Of a DNA stretch of 64,000 nt, positions 1-7,994 are shown in pieces. The translations under genes were made by a program, and so were the position numbers. Location: NCBI RefSeq assembly GCF_018271995.1, contig NZ_JAGUCO010000006.1, forward strand, positions 1 through 64,000, read 5' to 3'. Positions within the stretch are counted from its first letter, which is position 1. Each line of letters opens with the position of its first letter. The notes under the pieces are model-generated. The model searched no databases. It was not told the origin of the DNA and saw nothing but the letters and a program-made list of their open reading frames with translations. This DNA comes from Carboxylicivirga linearis (GTDB lineage: Bacteria; Bacteroidota; Bacteroidia; Bacteroidales; Marinilabiliaceae).

Positions 1-357
1 AAGAGCATAAACATACCATTGAGTTGAATTATCCATAATACTAATTTATTGAAATATCTGAAATAACGGTTTAGCAAACTGCTATTCCCTGCCTGCTGCA
101 GGCAGGTATCCGTTGAACTAAGGGATCATTAATTCGGCTGCAACAATAATTAATATAGTACAATATAAAAATTGCATGCCTATTAAGTCTGTCTTCATTT
201 ATGATTGTAATGGATAATCAGAATTAGTCTGTCAATAAGGCACTATTTCCTCAACACATTATACTCATAATTGAGTATCGACACCTCATCTACAATGAAG
301 TAATTTTGTTAAAGTGTTTATCTCAGAATGCTGATTTTTACAACTAAACTAAGTGTC
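1..357. other. Leading intergenic region, no gene seen
   Basis: No convincing coding sequence is visible in these first 357 bases. The stretch is AT-rich apart from one GC-rich perfect inverted repeat at 88-106, listed separately. A possible Bacteroidota -7 element (TAATTTTG, 301-308) lies about 50 bp before the start chosen for the first gene, but no TTTG-like -33 element sits at the usual 19-21 bp distance, so I do not call a promoter. Confidence 0.5.
88..106. repeat. GC-rich inverted repeat (REP-like)
   Basis: An 8-bp arm CCTGCCTG (88-95), a 3-base centre CTG and the exact complement CAGGCAGG (99-106) form a perfect hairpin. It stands out in an AT-rich intergenic stretch. Short CCTGCC...GGCAGG palindromes are often dispersed in Bacteroidota genomes, so a REP-like element is the likely reading, though only one copy was noticed in this window. 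It has no T-tract, so it is not an obvious terminator. Confidence 0.5.
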
Positions 358-1122
358 ATGAAGAAGGTATTGATTGTGTTGTTGTTAGGATTCATGGCCA
401 TGGGAATTCATGCTCAGACTGATGAAAGGAGTAAGACAGATGACGGAATGATTCCTGCCCAATTCCAAACCAACAAAATGCAGTGGCTTGAAGAAGTGAC
501 TGCTCAACCCACTAGTCCCATTTGCTGTTTCTTGCAAAAAGAGATTGAATATCCCGAACAATGTGCCGAGATATATGAAGAAGGCGAAGTAGTAGTGCAA
601 TTTGTTATTGAAACAAACGGAGAAATAAGAGATATTGAAATAACCAATCCGGTATCAAGACTACTTGATAACCAAGTGGTATACTGCCTAAAAAAAACCA
701 GTGGCAGCTGGGTACCAGCTATTCAGGACGGAATATCTGTTGAAACCACACATAAACTATGTGTAATATTTGATGTAGAAGGCAATACTCCTCTGGAAGA
801 ACTATCGGCCTCGCATTACCTAAGCGGTATTAAATACTTATTGGAAGCTGAAGAGATTGAGCAAGATGTTTTCCTTGCTGAAAACACCAGAAATAAAAAA
901 GCAAGAAGACATTACAACAAAGCTTTAGCACACTTTAAAGAAGCCAATAAGTTACAAGCCGAAGAATCATCTATCTATTACTGGCAGTCAAGAGCATATG
1001 AACAAATGGGAGATATGTCGATGATGAAAGAAAAAATGGATGTATATGAGGAATTACTAAATCCCGATCCTGATATTATAGAAGAGTATGTTACCATCGG
1101 GTATAAAAACAACTCTAAATAG
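358..1122 (+). CDS. Secreted protein with TonB C-terminal-like domain and helical tail (paralogue A)
   Basis: I start at 358 (MKKVLIVLLLG), which gives a clean signal peptide ending at HAQ; an upstream in-frame start at 328 would put ten polar residues before it. About residues 55-140 look like a TonB C-terminal domain: an EIEYPEQ strand entry, then GEVVVQFVIETNGEIRDIEI and a long strand pair ending in CVIFDVEGNTP. The last 100 residues are helical and TPR-like (KALAHFKEANKLQAEESSIY). There is no membrane anchor other than the signal peptide and no Pro-rich spacer, so it is not a normal energy-transducing TonB. It is clearly paralogous to the gene at 2083; the two flank a LuxR regulator. Role unknown; a periplasmic protein-protein interaction module is plausible. 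Confidence 0.75.
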   Translation: MKKVLIVLLLGFMAMGIHAQTDERSKTDDGMIPAQFQTNKMQWLEEVTAQPTSPICCFLQKEIEYPEQCAEIYEEGEVVVQFVIETNGEIRDIEITNPVSRLLDNQVVYCLKKTSGSWVPAIQDGISVETTHKLCVIFDVEGNTPLEELSASHYLSGIKYLLEAEEIEQDVFLAENTRNKKARRHYNKALAHFKEANKLQAEESSIYYWQSRAYEQMGDMSMMKEKMDVYEELLNPDPDIIEEYVTIGYKNNSK

Positions 1123-1187
1123 AAGCGGTTGTCTCTTGACATCACTCTTAACAGGCAGATAACTTTGCTGAAATAAAGCATTGGAAT

Positions 1188-1949
1188 ATGGAATCGTTAT
1201 CTTTTGCCGACCTACTCTTTGCAATTAAAATACTCGACTCGCAAAGTATTAGAAGTGATGACAAACCGCAGATTGATTATATAGCCCTTCATTCTGAGAA
1301 AACACTTTTGGGCAATCAATTTTACCATATTGTAAGCTTCCCTCAGTTTAAGCTCGAATATGTCTCAGAAAACATTTCCAATCTTTTAGGTTTAGATCCC
1401 GCTCGAATTACGCTTAAACAATTGTATAGTCTTATCCATCCCCAGGATTTACCTCAGATATTACTGGCCTCAAAAAAACTAATAGAATTTTTATTTAGAA
1501 ACTTTCAGTTGATTCAACCACATCAAATAATAGTCACATTTGATTACCGCATTAAAAATAAAGAGGGTCAGTACATAAGAATTCTAGCTCAAAATGGCAT
1601 GATAAGTAAAAACATAAAAGAAAGATCGTGTAAAACCATTACACTACATTCCGATATCACCCATTATAAAACCAACCATAAAATAAAGTTTGATCTGATA
1701 AATTATGGCGATCCTATTAATTTTATTTTTCCTGATGAGGAACTAAATAATATGGATTTGTTTTTCACTCCACGCGAAAGAGAAATACTAACACTTTTAG
1801 TAACCGGTAAAAACAGTACCGAGATTGGTAAAGAACTATTTATAAGCAAACATACTGTTGATACACATCGCCGACATATGCTTAGCAAAACCCATTTATG
1901 CAATACGGCCGAATTAGTTGCCTTTGCCGTTAATAACCATCTGTTTTAA
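1188..1949 (+). CDS. PAS-domain LuxR-family transcriptional regulator
   Basis: A 253-residue cytoplasmic regulator. About residues 45-155 fit a PAS sensor domain (FKLEYVSENISNLLGLDP, then IHPQDLP and a FDYRIKNKEGQYIRI strand). Residues 190-253 are a LuxR/GerE helix-turn-helix: FTPREREILTLLVTGKNSTE, then ISKHTVDTHRRHML. It has no receiver domain, no transmembrane segment and no kinase, so it should work as a one-component switch that senses a small ligand or redox state through PAS. This architecture is common in Bacteroidota. It lies 65 bp after the first TonB-domain paralogue and 133 bp before the second, so it may control them; that is inference from position only. Confidence 0.88.
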   Translation: MESLSFADLLFAIKILDSQSIRSDDKPQIDYIALHSEKTLLGNQFYHIVSFPQFKLEYVSENISNLLGLDPARITLKQLYSLIHPQDLPQILLASKKLIEFLFRNFQLIQPHQIIVTFDYRIKNKEGQYIRILAQNGMISKNIKERSCKTITLHSDITHYKTNHKIKFDLINYGDPINFIFPDEELNNMDLFFTPREREILTLLVTGKNSTEIGKELFISKHTVDTHRRHMLSKTHLCNTAELVAFAVNNHLF

Positions 1950-2082
1950 TAAACGGCTGACTTCTGCCTTCATTCTGTTATTTAATCCACGTTCCATAAT
2001 TATAAAAGGTATCGACAAGCGCATTAAATAGTTGTATATTTAATAGTGTGTTAGTTCAGAATTCTAATTTAAAACCGATGTC

Positions 2083-2787
2083 ATGAAATATTTACTGGTG
2101 ATACTTTGGTTTGGAATCATGACAATGGGACTTCAGGCTCAAAATGAAGAAAGGAGTAAGAAAAAAGAGGGAAGAGTTCCTGCACAATCTCAAACCAATA
2201 AAACTCATAAAATCAAGGAAGTAAAAGTACAACCAAAATTTTCAATTGGGTACTTTATGCTTAACGAAATTGAATACCCTAAAGAAAGTTTAGATCTACT
2301 GGATGAAGGTCAGGTTCTGGTCCAGTTTATAGTTCAGCCCAACGGTGAAATTCGGGATATTGAATTATTAAACTCCGTTTCAGAAAAGTTGGATGAACAG
2401 GTAATTAGTTGTTTGGAAAGAACGAGTGGAAAGTGGACTCCGGATGAAGAAAATGGAAAGCCCGTTGAATCTGTACGTAAAATGTTGGTAACATTCGATA
2501 TTAAAAACAACGCACCCCTTAACCAGCGATCTATCAATCATTACACCAGGGGTATGAAGCATATTTATCAGGCAGAAATCTATGAAAAAGACAATGCTTT
2601 AAGTGAAAATAAAAGGATCAACAAATTAAACAGACAATATAAAAGAGCTTTATATCATTTTACTGAAGCAGGAAAATATCAAGCCGAAGAAAGCACCATC
2701 TATTACTGGCAATATTATGCAAATAAAAAACTGGGAGATGTTGAAAAGATGGAAGAAAACCTTCAGGCATTCAAATCAAGCCTGTAA
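2083..2787 (+). CDS. Secreted protein with TonB C-terminal-like domain and helical tail (paralogue B)
   Basis: A signal peptide (MKYLLVILWFGIMTMGLQAQ) is followed by a short charged linker and a TonB C-terminal-like domain (NEIEYPKES, DEGQVLVQFIVQPNGEIRDI, MLVTFDIKNNAP), then a helical tail rich in Lys, Gln and Tyr. It aligns over its whole length with the protein at 358, including the PAQ-QTNK stretch after the signal peptide and QAEES-IYYWQ near the C-terminus, so the pair arose by duplication. Like its partner it lacks the N-terminal anchor and proline spacer of TonB. The first copy has extra cysteines (SPICCFLQ) where this one has SIGYFML. Function unknown. Confidence 0.75.
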   Translation: MKYLLVILWFGIMTMGLQAQNEERSKKKEGRVPAQSQTNKTHKIKEVKVQPKFSIGYFMLNEIEYPKESLDLLDEGQVLVQFIVQPNGEIRDIELLNSVSEKLDEQVISCLERTSGKWTPDEENGKPVESVRKMLVTFDIKNNAPLNQRSINHYTRGMKHIYQAEIYEKDNALSENKRINKLNRQYKRALYHFTEAGKYQAEESTIYYWQYYANKKLGDVEKMEENLQAFKSSL

Positions 2788-2924
2788 CACACTAACCTTT
2801 GATGATAAGCACCTATGTTGATTAAACAAATCATCTGAACTAACACATTTTACAATTAGCCAAATCAATTATAGGATACAAAAAGAAATTCACAGATTTA
2901 ATTATAGAGTGCTTGGCTAATAAT

Positions 2925-4067
2925 TTACAATTGCTTCAATCTATTGGCTGCCTCAATCAATATTTCATCGGGTTGCGCGTAATTAATACGTACTACCTGT
3001 CTCTTTGATTTCTCATGCATAAAAGCACTAATGGGCATTACAGCAACTCCTCTATCCTTAATTAATCGAATAGCGAAATCCTTGTCTGCCTCTTCCGATA
3101 CTTCGGAAAAGTCAAACAACTGAAAGAAACTTCCCTGTGAAACAATGGGTTTAAACTTACTTGATTCCATTAAGTCAATAAAAAAAGCTCTACGATCCTG
3201 ATAAAATTTACGCAATCCCTTATACTCTTCTTTTTCGCTTAAAAAATCGGCTAAAGCTAATTGAAAAGGTGAATTAACGCTTTGCACCATCACCTGATGT
3301 ACTTTTCTGAATTCACGCATTATTTCTTCCGGGGCCAGACAATACCCTATTTGCCACCCTGTCACATGATAAGTCTCTCCAAACGAAGCAATGATAATAC
3401 TTCGCTCTGCCAAAATAGGATATAAAGCTACACTTTGATGTGATTCTTCATCAAACACAATATGCTCAAATGTTTCTTCACTTAATATCACAATCTTGGT
3501 TCCATTAACCATACGTTGCAAACGAAGCATATCAATTTCTTTCATCACCCACCCCGTTGGATTATGCGGCGTGTTAATAATGATCATCCGGGTTTTTGAA
3601 TTAATCATCATCTGCACCTGTTCCCAATCAATATGAAAATCGGGCTCTTTCATAGGCACATAAACAGGCTGAGCTCCATTCATTTGTATGGCAGGTACGC
3701 AATATTCGTTAGCTGGCTCAAAAACAATAACCTCATCTCCTTCTTTAACCAAAGCTGAAATAGCAGTAAACATAGCTTGCTGCACACCAGCAGTTATGGT
3801 TACTTCGGTCTGGGGTTGATAAGTACGGGAATATAATTCTTCCGTTTTGATAGCTAATTTTTTACGCAATGCCATCTCTCCCTGAAAAGGGGCTATTTGA
3901 TTCAATCCTTCGCGAAGATGTTTTTCAACTAAACCAATTAATTTTGAATTACAATGAAAGCCGGTATAACCATCAGCCAGATTAATAGCATTGTATTCGC
4001 TGATTAATGGTGCTATAGTTGATGAAAAATTAGATTTCAGGTTTTGATATTTTGTACTTATGTGCAT
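2925..4067 (-). CDS. PLP-dependent aminotransferase homologue lacking the catalytic lysine
   Basis: A full-length (380 aa) fold-type I protein of the class I/II methionine/kynurenine aminotransferase group (YbdL-like). Family hallmarks are present: TAGVQQAMF, GDEVIVFEP, the NTPHNPTG loop with Asn169, and a C-terminal VVRINYA containing the substrate-binding Arg. The active site is altered. The Schiff-base lysine of the SFGKTYH motif is Glu231 (SFGETYH), the pyridine-N aspartate of SDEVYE is Glu197, the following tyrosine is Phe200 (SEETFEH), and the N-terminal G-F-P-D-F motif reads GYTGFH. It is probably a pseudoenzyme that cannot form the PLP aldimine, perhaps binding or regulatory in role. 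It follows recO on the same strand after about 150 bp. Family confident; loss of activity inferred. Confidence 0.88.
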   Translation of the reverse strand: MHISTKYQNLKSNFSSTIAPLISEYNAINLADGYTGFHCNSKLIGLVEKHLREGLNQIAPFQGEMALRKKLAIKTEELYSRTYQPQTEVTITAGVQQAMFTAISALVKEGDEVIVFEPANEYCVPAIQMNGAQPVYVPMKEPDFHIDWEQVQMMINSKTRMIIINTPHNPTGWVMKEIDMLRLQRMVNGTKIVILSEETFEHIVFDEESHQSVALYPILAERSIIIASFGETYHVTGWQIGYCLAPEEIMREFRKVHQVMVQSVNSPFQLALADFLSEKEEYKGLRKFYQDRRAFFIDLMESSKFKPIVSQGSFFQLFDFSEVSEEADKDFAIRLIKDRGVAVMPISAFMHEKSKRQVVRINYAQPDEILIEAANRLKQL

Positions 4068-4218
4068 AATTGGGGTGCCGAGAATTATCTCTGTTTTATT
4101 TATTAACTAAATGTAACTAAACTGGAAATAAAAAGCGATGAGTTTGTGCTTTTTGAATCAGTTTTAATTACCAACGTAGGGAAATCTTTGACAAAAAACG
4201 CTGCAGGCCTTGTGATAA

Positions 4219-4950
4219 CTACTCTTCACTATGAAACAACGCTTGCAGAACTTCAAAAGATTTAATGGTTCCCAATCCGTCTAAATGTAACTCGTAATAG
4301 CGAATTAGAACTTCCAATAACTGACTACGATAATCAGCACTCATCTTCAAATCAGATAGGTTTTCTATATCCAGATGATATAATTCCTCCCATTTTCTGC
4401 AAAGCGCATCTTTAATAAAATAACCATGTGATGGTTCGTACGAAACAAATCGCCCGTTTAATAAATCAAATACCTGGTCGTTTTCATCATCTGCTGCCGG
4501 ACCAAAACCAAGAAACCGACTTAAATGAAACAGAAAAAAGAGATGGAAGTTATGCATCCCTTCACCCCCGGTGTCAAACACTTCAATACCATGATAAATA
4601 AAATTGAACAAATCTTCATTAGACTCCTCTTCTCGTAATACCTTAGCCATTATTTCGGTTAGAAAAAATGCGATGGCTCTTTTGGTCTGATCAAAAGGAA
4701 TAGAAGATAAGGGATGTAGCAATTTAAATTCCTTTATACGCTGCAAGTCCGATTTGGGACGATGATATACCTGCATATCAATTAAGCTTAATGGCTGCAA
4801 CAGAACTGTATTTCCTTTGTTTTTACTCGACCGAACACGATTTACCACATACGATTGCCGACCAAAAGCCTGGGTGTATACATTAACAATAATGCTACTC
4901 TCTTTGTACTTAATATGATTTAATACTATGCCTTTTGTACTTACTATCAT
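4219..4950 (-). CDS. recO: DNA repair protein RecO
   Basis: RecO helps load RecA onto SSB-coated DNA and anneals strands in the RecFOR recombination pathway. The N-terminal OB-fold is recognisable (MIVSTKGIVLNHIKYKESS, then VYTQAFGRQSYVVNRVRSS), followed by the all-helical C-terminal part. The zinc-binding cysteines of some RecO proteins are missing, as is usual in Bacteroidota. I choose the second of two adjacent ATG codons (4950) because family members start MIVSTK; an in-frame extension to 4977 adds an atypical hydrophobic stretch. It is the upstream neighbour of the aminotransferase homologue and diverges from the MFS gene at 5092. Confidence 0.92.
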   Translation of the reverse strand: MIVSTKGIVLNHIKYKESSIIVNVYTQAFGRQSYVVNRVRSSKNKGNTVLLQPLSLIDMQVYHRPKSDLQRIKEFKLLHPLSSIPFDQTKRAIAFFLTEIMAKVLREEESNEDLFNFIYHGIEVFDTGGEGMHNFHLFFLFHLSRFLGFGPAADDENDQVFDLLNGRFVSYEPSHGYFIKDALCRKWEELYHLDIENLSDLKMSADYRSQLLEVLIRYYELHLDGLGTIKSFEVLQALFHSEE

Positions 4951-5091
4951 CATTGCAAAAATAGAAGAAATAAACATTGCTTTTTTACTCTAATAACTTT
5001 CTTACTCTAACAACTGTCAAATATCAGTGTATGATTGATATAAAGTATCTATTTTAGCAGCCTTTATTTCGTTAATTTTAAATTTTAGTAG

Positions 5092-6462
5092 ATGAAGAAG
5101 GAATTCTCAAAAGCATTCTGGGTTGCTAACACTGTTGAGTTGCTCGAGCGGGCAGCTTATTATGGGGTTTTTGTTGCAATGACCTTATATCTTTCTCGAA
5201 TATTAGGTTTTAATGACATTGAGGCAGCATGGATTGCCGGACCATTTGGTGCTTTATTATACTTCTTACCCACATTTAGCGGAGCATACGCAGATAAAAT
5301 TGGATTTAGAAAAGCATTAATGTTAGCCTTCTTACTGCTAACCATTGGTTATGCCGGTATGGGTATTCTACCTGCCATTTTTGAAAACGCCGGTTATGTA
5401 TCATATGGAGAAACAACCACTTTCAAGGGACTGGAGTCATCTAATTATAAATATTTTATCATTCCCATCCTATTAGTTGTTGTAGTTGGTGGTTCATTTA
5501 TAAAAAGCGTCATTACAGGTACCGTTTCAAAAGAAACAACCATATCAAATAGAGCACGTGGTTTCTCAATTTTTTATGCCATGGTCAACATTGGTGCTTT
5601 TTCAGGAAAATTAATTGTAAAGCCTCTAAGAGTATCCATGGGAGACGAAGGTTTATATATCCTTAACTTCTTTGCCGCAAGTATGACATTAATAGCTTTG
5701 GTCACAGTTTTTCTTTTTTATAAAAGTACACAGACCAAAGGTGAAGGGAAATCAATAAATGAAATATGGAGCGCATTGGCAAAGGTTTTTACAAATACTA
5801 GATTAATAACCCTAATCATAATTATTACAGGATTCTGGATGGTGCAAAGTCAATTGTACGCCACAATGCCTAAATATGTACTTCGAATGGCAGGAAATGA
5901 TGCAGCTCCCTCTTGGTATGCAAATGTCAATCCTTTTGTTGTATTTACAACTGTTGCATTTATTACTGAACTTATGCGAAGGAAAACTGCATTGTTCTCG
6001 ATGACAATCGGAATGTTTATAATGCCTGTATCAGCTCTTGCAATGGCATCCGGTAATTTATTTAATGGAAATGAGTTATTGGGTTTTCACCCTGTTTCAT
6101 TTATGATGATTGTAGGCATTATTTTTCAAGGTCTTGCAGAAGCGTTTATCTCTCCTAGATTTCTGGAATATTTTTCGTTACAGGCACCTAAAGGCGAAGA
6201 AGGACTTTACCTTGGTTTTAGTCACCTTCATTCATTTATTGCACATCTTGTTGGATTTGGTTTATCAGGTTACTTATTAAGTAAATATTGTCCTGATCCA
6301 AAAATTTTATCTGATACAGAGAAGCTCACTGCATATGATCATGCTCATTATATCTGGTTTGTATTTGTTGGTATTGCCTCGGTTTCCGCTATTTCGTTGA
6401 TTATCTATGGTAAAGTCACCAAATGGATTGACAGCAAAAAAGAAGCTCCTCAGATGGACTAA
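5092..6462 (+). CDS. MFS transporter, POT/PTR-like
   Basis: An inner-membrane protein of 456 residues with about 12 predicted transmembrane helices. The N-terminal helix contains NTVELLERAAYYGVFV, which resembles the E-x-x-E-R-x-x-Y-Y-G signature of the proton-dependent oligopeptide transporter family, and the loop after helix 2 reads GAYADKIGFRKAL, the MFS A-like motif. Substrate cannot be told; di- or tripeptides are one possibility. It is monocistronic: a tRNA gene with its own promoter follows, and recO diverges upstream. Confidence 0.8.
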   Translation: MKKEFSKAFWVANTVELLERAAYYGVFVAMTLYLSRILGFNDIEAAWIAGPFGALLYFLPTFSGAYADKIGFRKALMLAFLLLTIGYAGMGILPAIFENAGYVSYGETTTFKGLESSNYKYFIIPILLVVVVGGSFIKSVITGTVSKETTISNRARGFSIFYAMVNIGAFSGKLIVKPLRVSMGDEGLYILNFFAASMTLIALVTVFLFYKSTQTKGEGKSINEIWSALAKVFTNTRLITLIIIITGFWMVQSQLYATMPKYVLRMAGNDAAPSWYANVNPFVVFTTVAFITELMRRKTALFSMTIGMFIMPVSALAMASGNLFNGNELLGFHPVSFMMIVGIIFQGLAEAFISPRFLEYFSLQAPKGEEGLYLGFSHLHSFIAHLVGFGLSGYLLSKYCPDPKILSDTEKLTAYDHAHYIWFVFVGIASVSAISLIIYGKVTKWIDSKKEAPQMD

Positions 6463-6489
6463 AAAATGAAAAACATTTTAAAGTTTTTG

Positions 6490-6520
6490 TTTGCAGATAT
6501 GGAAACTTGAATTATCTTTG
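6490..6520 (+). promoter_or_regulatory. Promoter of tRNA-Leu (TTTG-N19-TAnnTTTG)
   Basis: TTTG at 6490-6493, exactly 19 bases, then TATCTTTG at 6513-6520: a perfect match to the Bacteroidota primary sigma factor consensus. The -7 element ends 33 bp before the mature tRNA, leaving room for a short 5' leader. This is the best promoter in the window and a useful internal reference for the others. Confidence 0.8.
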
Positions 6521-6553
6521 CAACCGCTAAAGCGAAAAGGTCTTTAGAATGTT

Positions 6554-6637
6554 GCCCAGGTGGCGGAATTGGTAGACGCGCTGGTCTCAAACACCAGTGA
6601 TAGCAATATCGTGCCGGTTCGATCCCGGCCCTGGGTA
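6554..6637 (+). tRNA. tRNA-Leu (anticodon CAA)
   Basis: An 84-nt class II tRNA. Acceptor arm GCCCAGG (6554-6560) pairs with CCTGGGT-type bases (6630-6636) including one G-U. The D-arm holds GGTAGACGCG, and the anticodon stem CTGGT/ACCAG encloses the loop CTCAAAC with anticodon CAA. A long variable arm follows, and the T-arm GCCGG-TTCGATC-CCGGC spans 6613-6629. The discriminator is A6637. CCA is not encoded. Long variable arm plus CAA anticodon makes Leu (UUG codons). Confidence 0.95.
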
Positions 6638-6646
6638 CAAAAGCAA

Positions 6647-6677
6647 AACCTGATAGTTGAACTATCAGGTTTTTTTG
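6647..6677 (+). terminator. Rho-independent terminator after tRNA-Leu
   Basis: AACCTGATAG and CTATCAGGTT form a perfect 10-bp stem with loop TTGAA, followed by a run of seven T. It ends just upstream of the convergent gene at 6697 and can serve that gene's 3' end only weakly because the A-tract on the other side is short. Confidence 0.9.
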
Positions 6678-6696
6678 TTTTATAAATTAAGAACAT

Positions 6697-7914
6697 CTAT
6701 ACCACGGTGACTCCGTCTGTTTGAAGAAGTGCAATTTTCTCAATCTTTTTAAATATCAACTTTGGATAGGCTCCCAATACATCTTGATTCCTTCGAAGAT
6801 AGGAAACCCGCACCGGTGAATAATCTGTAAATGATTTTACATACTTCTTACTGAAAAGAGAGTTGGCAGATACAACTGATTCAAGGACGAACAACTCAAT
6901 GCTTTTTTTCATCAGGGTAAGAAAAACAGCCTTATTATTATAGCTAAGGTTCTCAATGCTATCTAATATTTTCTTTCCTAACCAGAATGTTTTACTTGCA
7001 TAATCATCAATAACTGATTCTTTAGCGGTAGCCGAAAAACAAGTTAACAGTCCTTGTGATGTATCATCCTGCACATCTTGTAAATCATCCAATATTTGAA
7101 GGTAAGCTCCATAATTATACAAAAACTCCTTTTGCTCTTTATTTAAGTCACCCAAAATCATGTAACCATCAGCCTGAACCGAACAACCTCCCTTTTCAAC
7201 ACATATTTCAAAGATCTCATCTTGGGTTAATTCTCCACTTTCAGAAAGCAAATCGGAGCTTTTTGTTTGAGCTTTATGGATAGCAAGTAAGCTTTCGTAT
7301 ACCTTTGGATATGATTCCCGTGGCCATTGCTTCTCTATCATTCCAACCAATTGAAAGATTTTATCTTCGTTGTGATTGGCCGGATCCACCAACTGATTAT
7401 CCAAACGTTTATAAAACCGATGGGCAAAAGCTGCTTTTTCATCTTTTGAAATGTTAGCATCATCTACAAAATTATCGGTATAAGGATAAAGCATGCTATA
7501 GGCAAATACAGAAGGTGTCAATTTAATATCTTGCCCTAACAAATATTGAAGCCCGTTCATAATCCAAACATTACGACAGGCCTGAAATATTTCTTCCAAC
7601 TCTAATTCAGCATCAAACTGACGTGCTTTTCTTACAAAATGCAAAGTAGTATCAACCATCTCATCCGATAAGATGATGTTCAGTTGTTCATCTGAATAAT
7701 CCAGACATTCCTTTAGAAAATTTCTAATATGAGTAAATAATGGATGTGAGGATCCCATCTCACAATCAGACAAACACGCATTTATACTTCGTAAAAAAGC
7801 TTCAAATTGCTTTTCTTTTACTTTCTTTTGAAGAAGCGAATAGGCAGTATCTAATTTTGGAAAAACAGAAGAACTATTATTCCATAAGGTTTTAAAGTGG
7901 GTTAGGTATTCCAT
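6697..7914 (-). CDS. Class I isoprenoid synthase-like protein (orphan)
   Basis: A soluble 405-residue all-helical protein without signal peptide. It carries two aspartate-rich motifs in the order and spacing expected for class I isoprenoid synthases: DNFVDD at residues 147-152, and DDLQDVQDD at 276-284 within LQILDDLQDV. Between them KGG (241-243) resembles the lysine/glycine turn seen in prenyl synthases. Prenyl transferases are usually about 300-350 residues and have DDxxD in the first motif; here it is D-x3-DD, so a terpene-cyclase-like or otherwise divergent enzyme is possible. No other isoprenoid gene is nearby. It is convergent with tRNA-Leu. Fold assignment fairly firm, reaction unknown. 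Confidence 0.7.
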   Translation of the reverse strand: MEYLTHFKTLWNNSSSVFPKLDTAYSLLQKKVKEKQFEAFLRSINACLSDCEMGSSHPLFTHIRNFLKECLDYSDEQLNIILSDEMVDTTLHFVRKARQFDAELELEEIFQACRNVWIMNGLQYLLGQDIKLTPSVFAYSMLYPYTDNFVDDANISKDEKAAFAHRFYKRLDNQLVDPANHNEDKIFQLVGMIEKQWPRESYPKVYESLLAIHKAQTKSSDLLSESGELTQDEIFEICVEKGGCSVQADGYMILGDLNKEQKEFLYNYGAYLQILDDLQDVQDDTSQGLLTCFSATAKESVIDDYASKTFWLGKKILDSIENLSYNNKAVFLTLMKKSIELFVLESVVSANSLFSKKYVKSFTDYSPVRVSYLRRNQDVLGAYPKLIFKKIEKIALLQTDGVTVV

Positions 7915-7994
7915 CAGCGATTAAGTTTATATCACTAAGATAGAACTTTATTTATTTTTAAAATGAGAATGCTTGTTGCATTTGTTTAGCCTCG

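Noticed and set aside
358-1122. Genuine energy-transducing TonB
   Set aside because: Only the C-terminal domain is TonB-like; there is a cleavable signal peptide, no anchor helix and no Pro-rich spacer.
2925-4067. Lys-to-Glu in the aminotransferase as a sequencing error
   Set aside because: Asp-to-Glu, Tyr-to-Phe and the changed N-terminal motif occur in the same active site, so one base error would not explain it; orthologues should still be checked.
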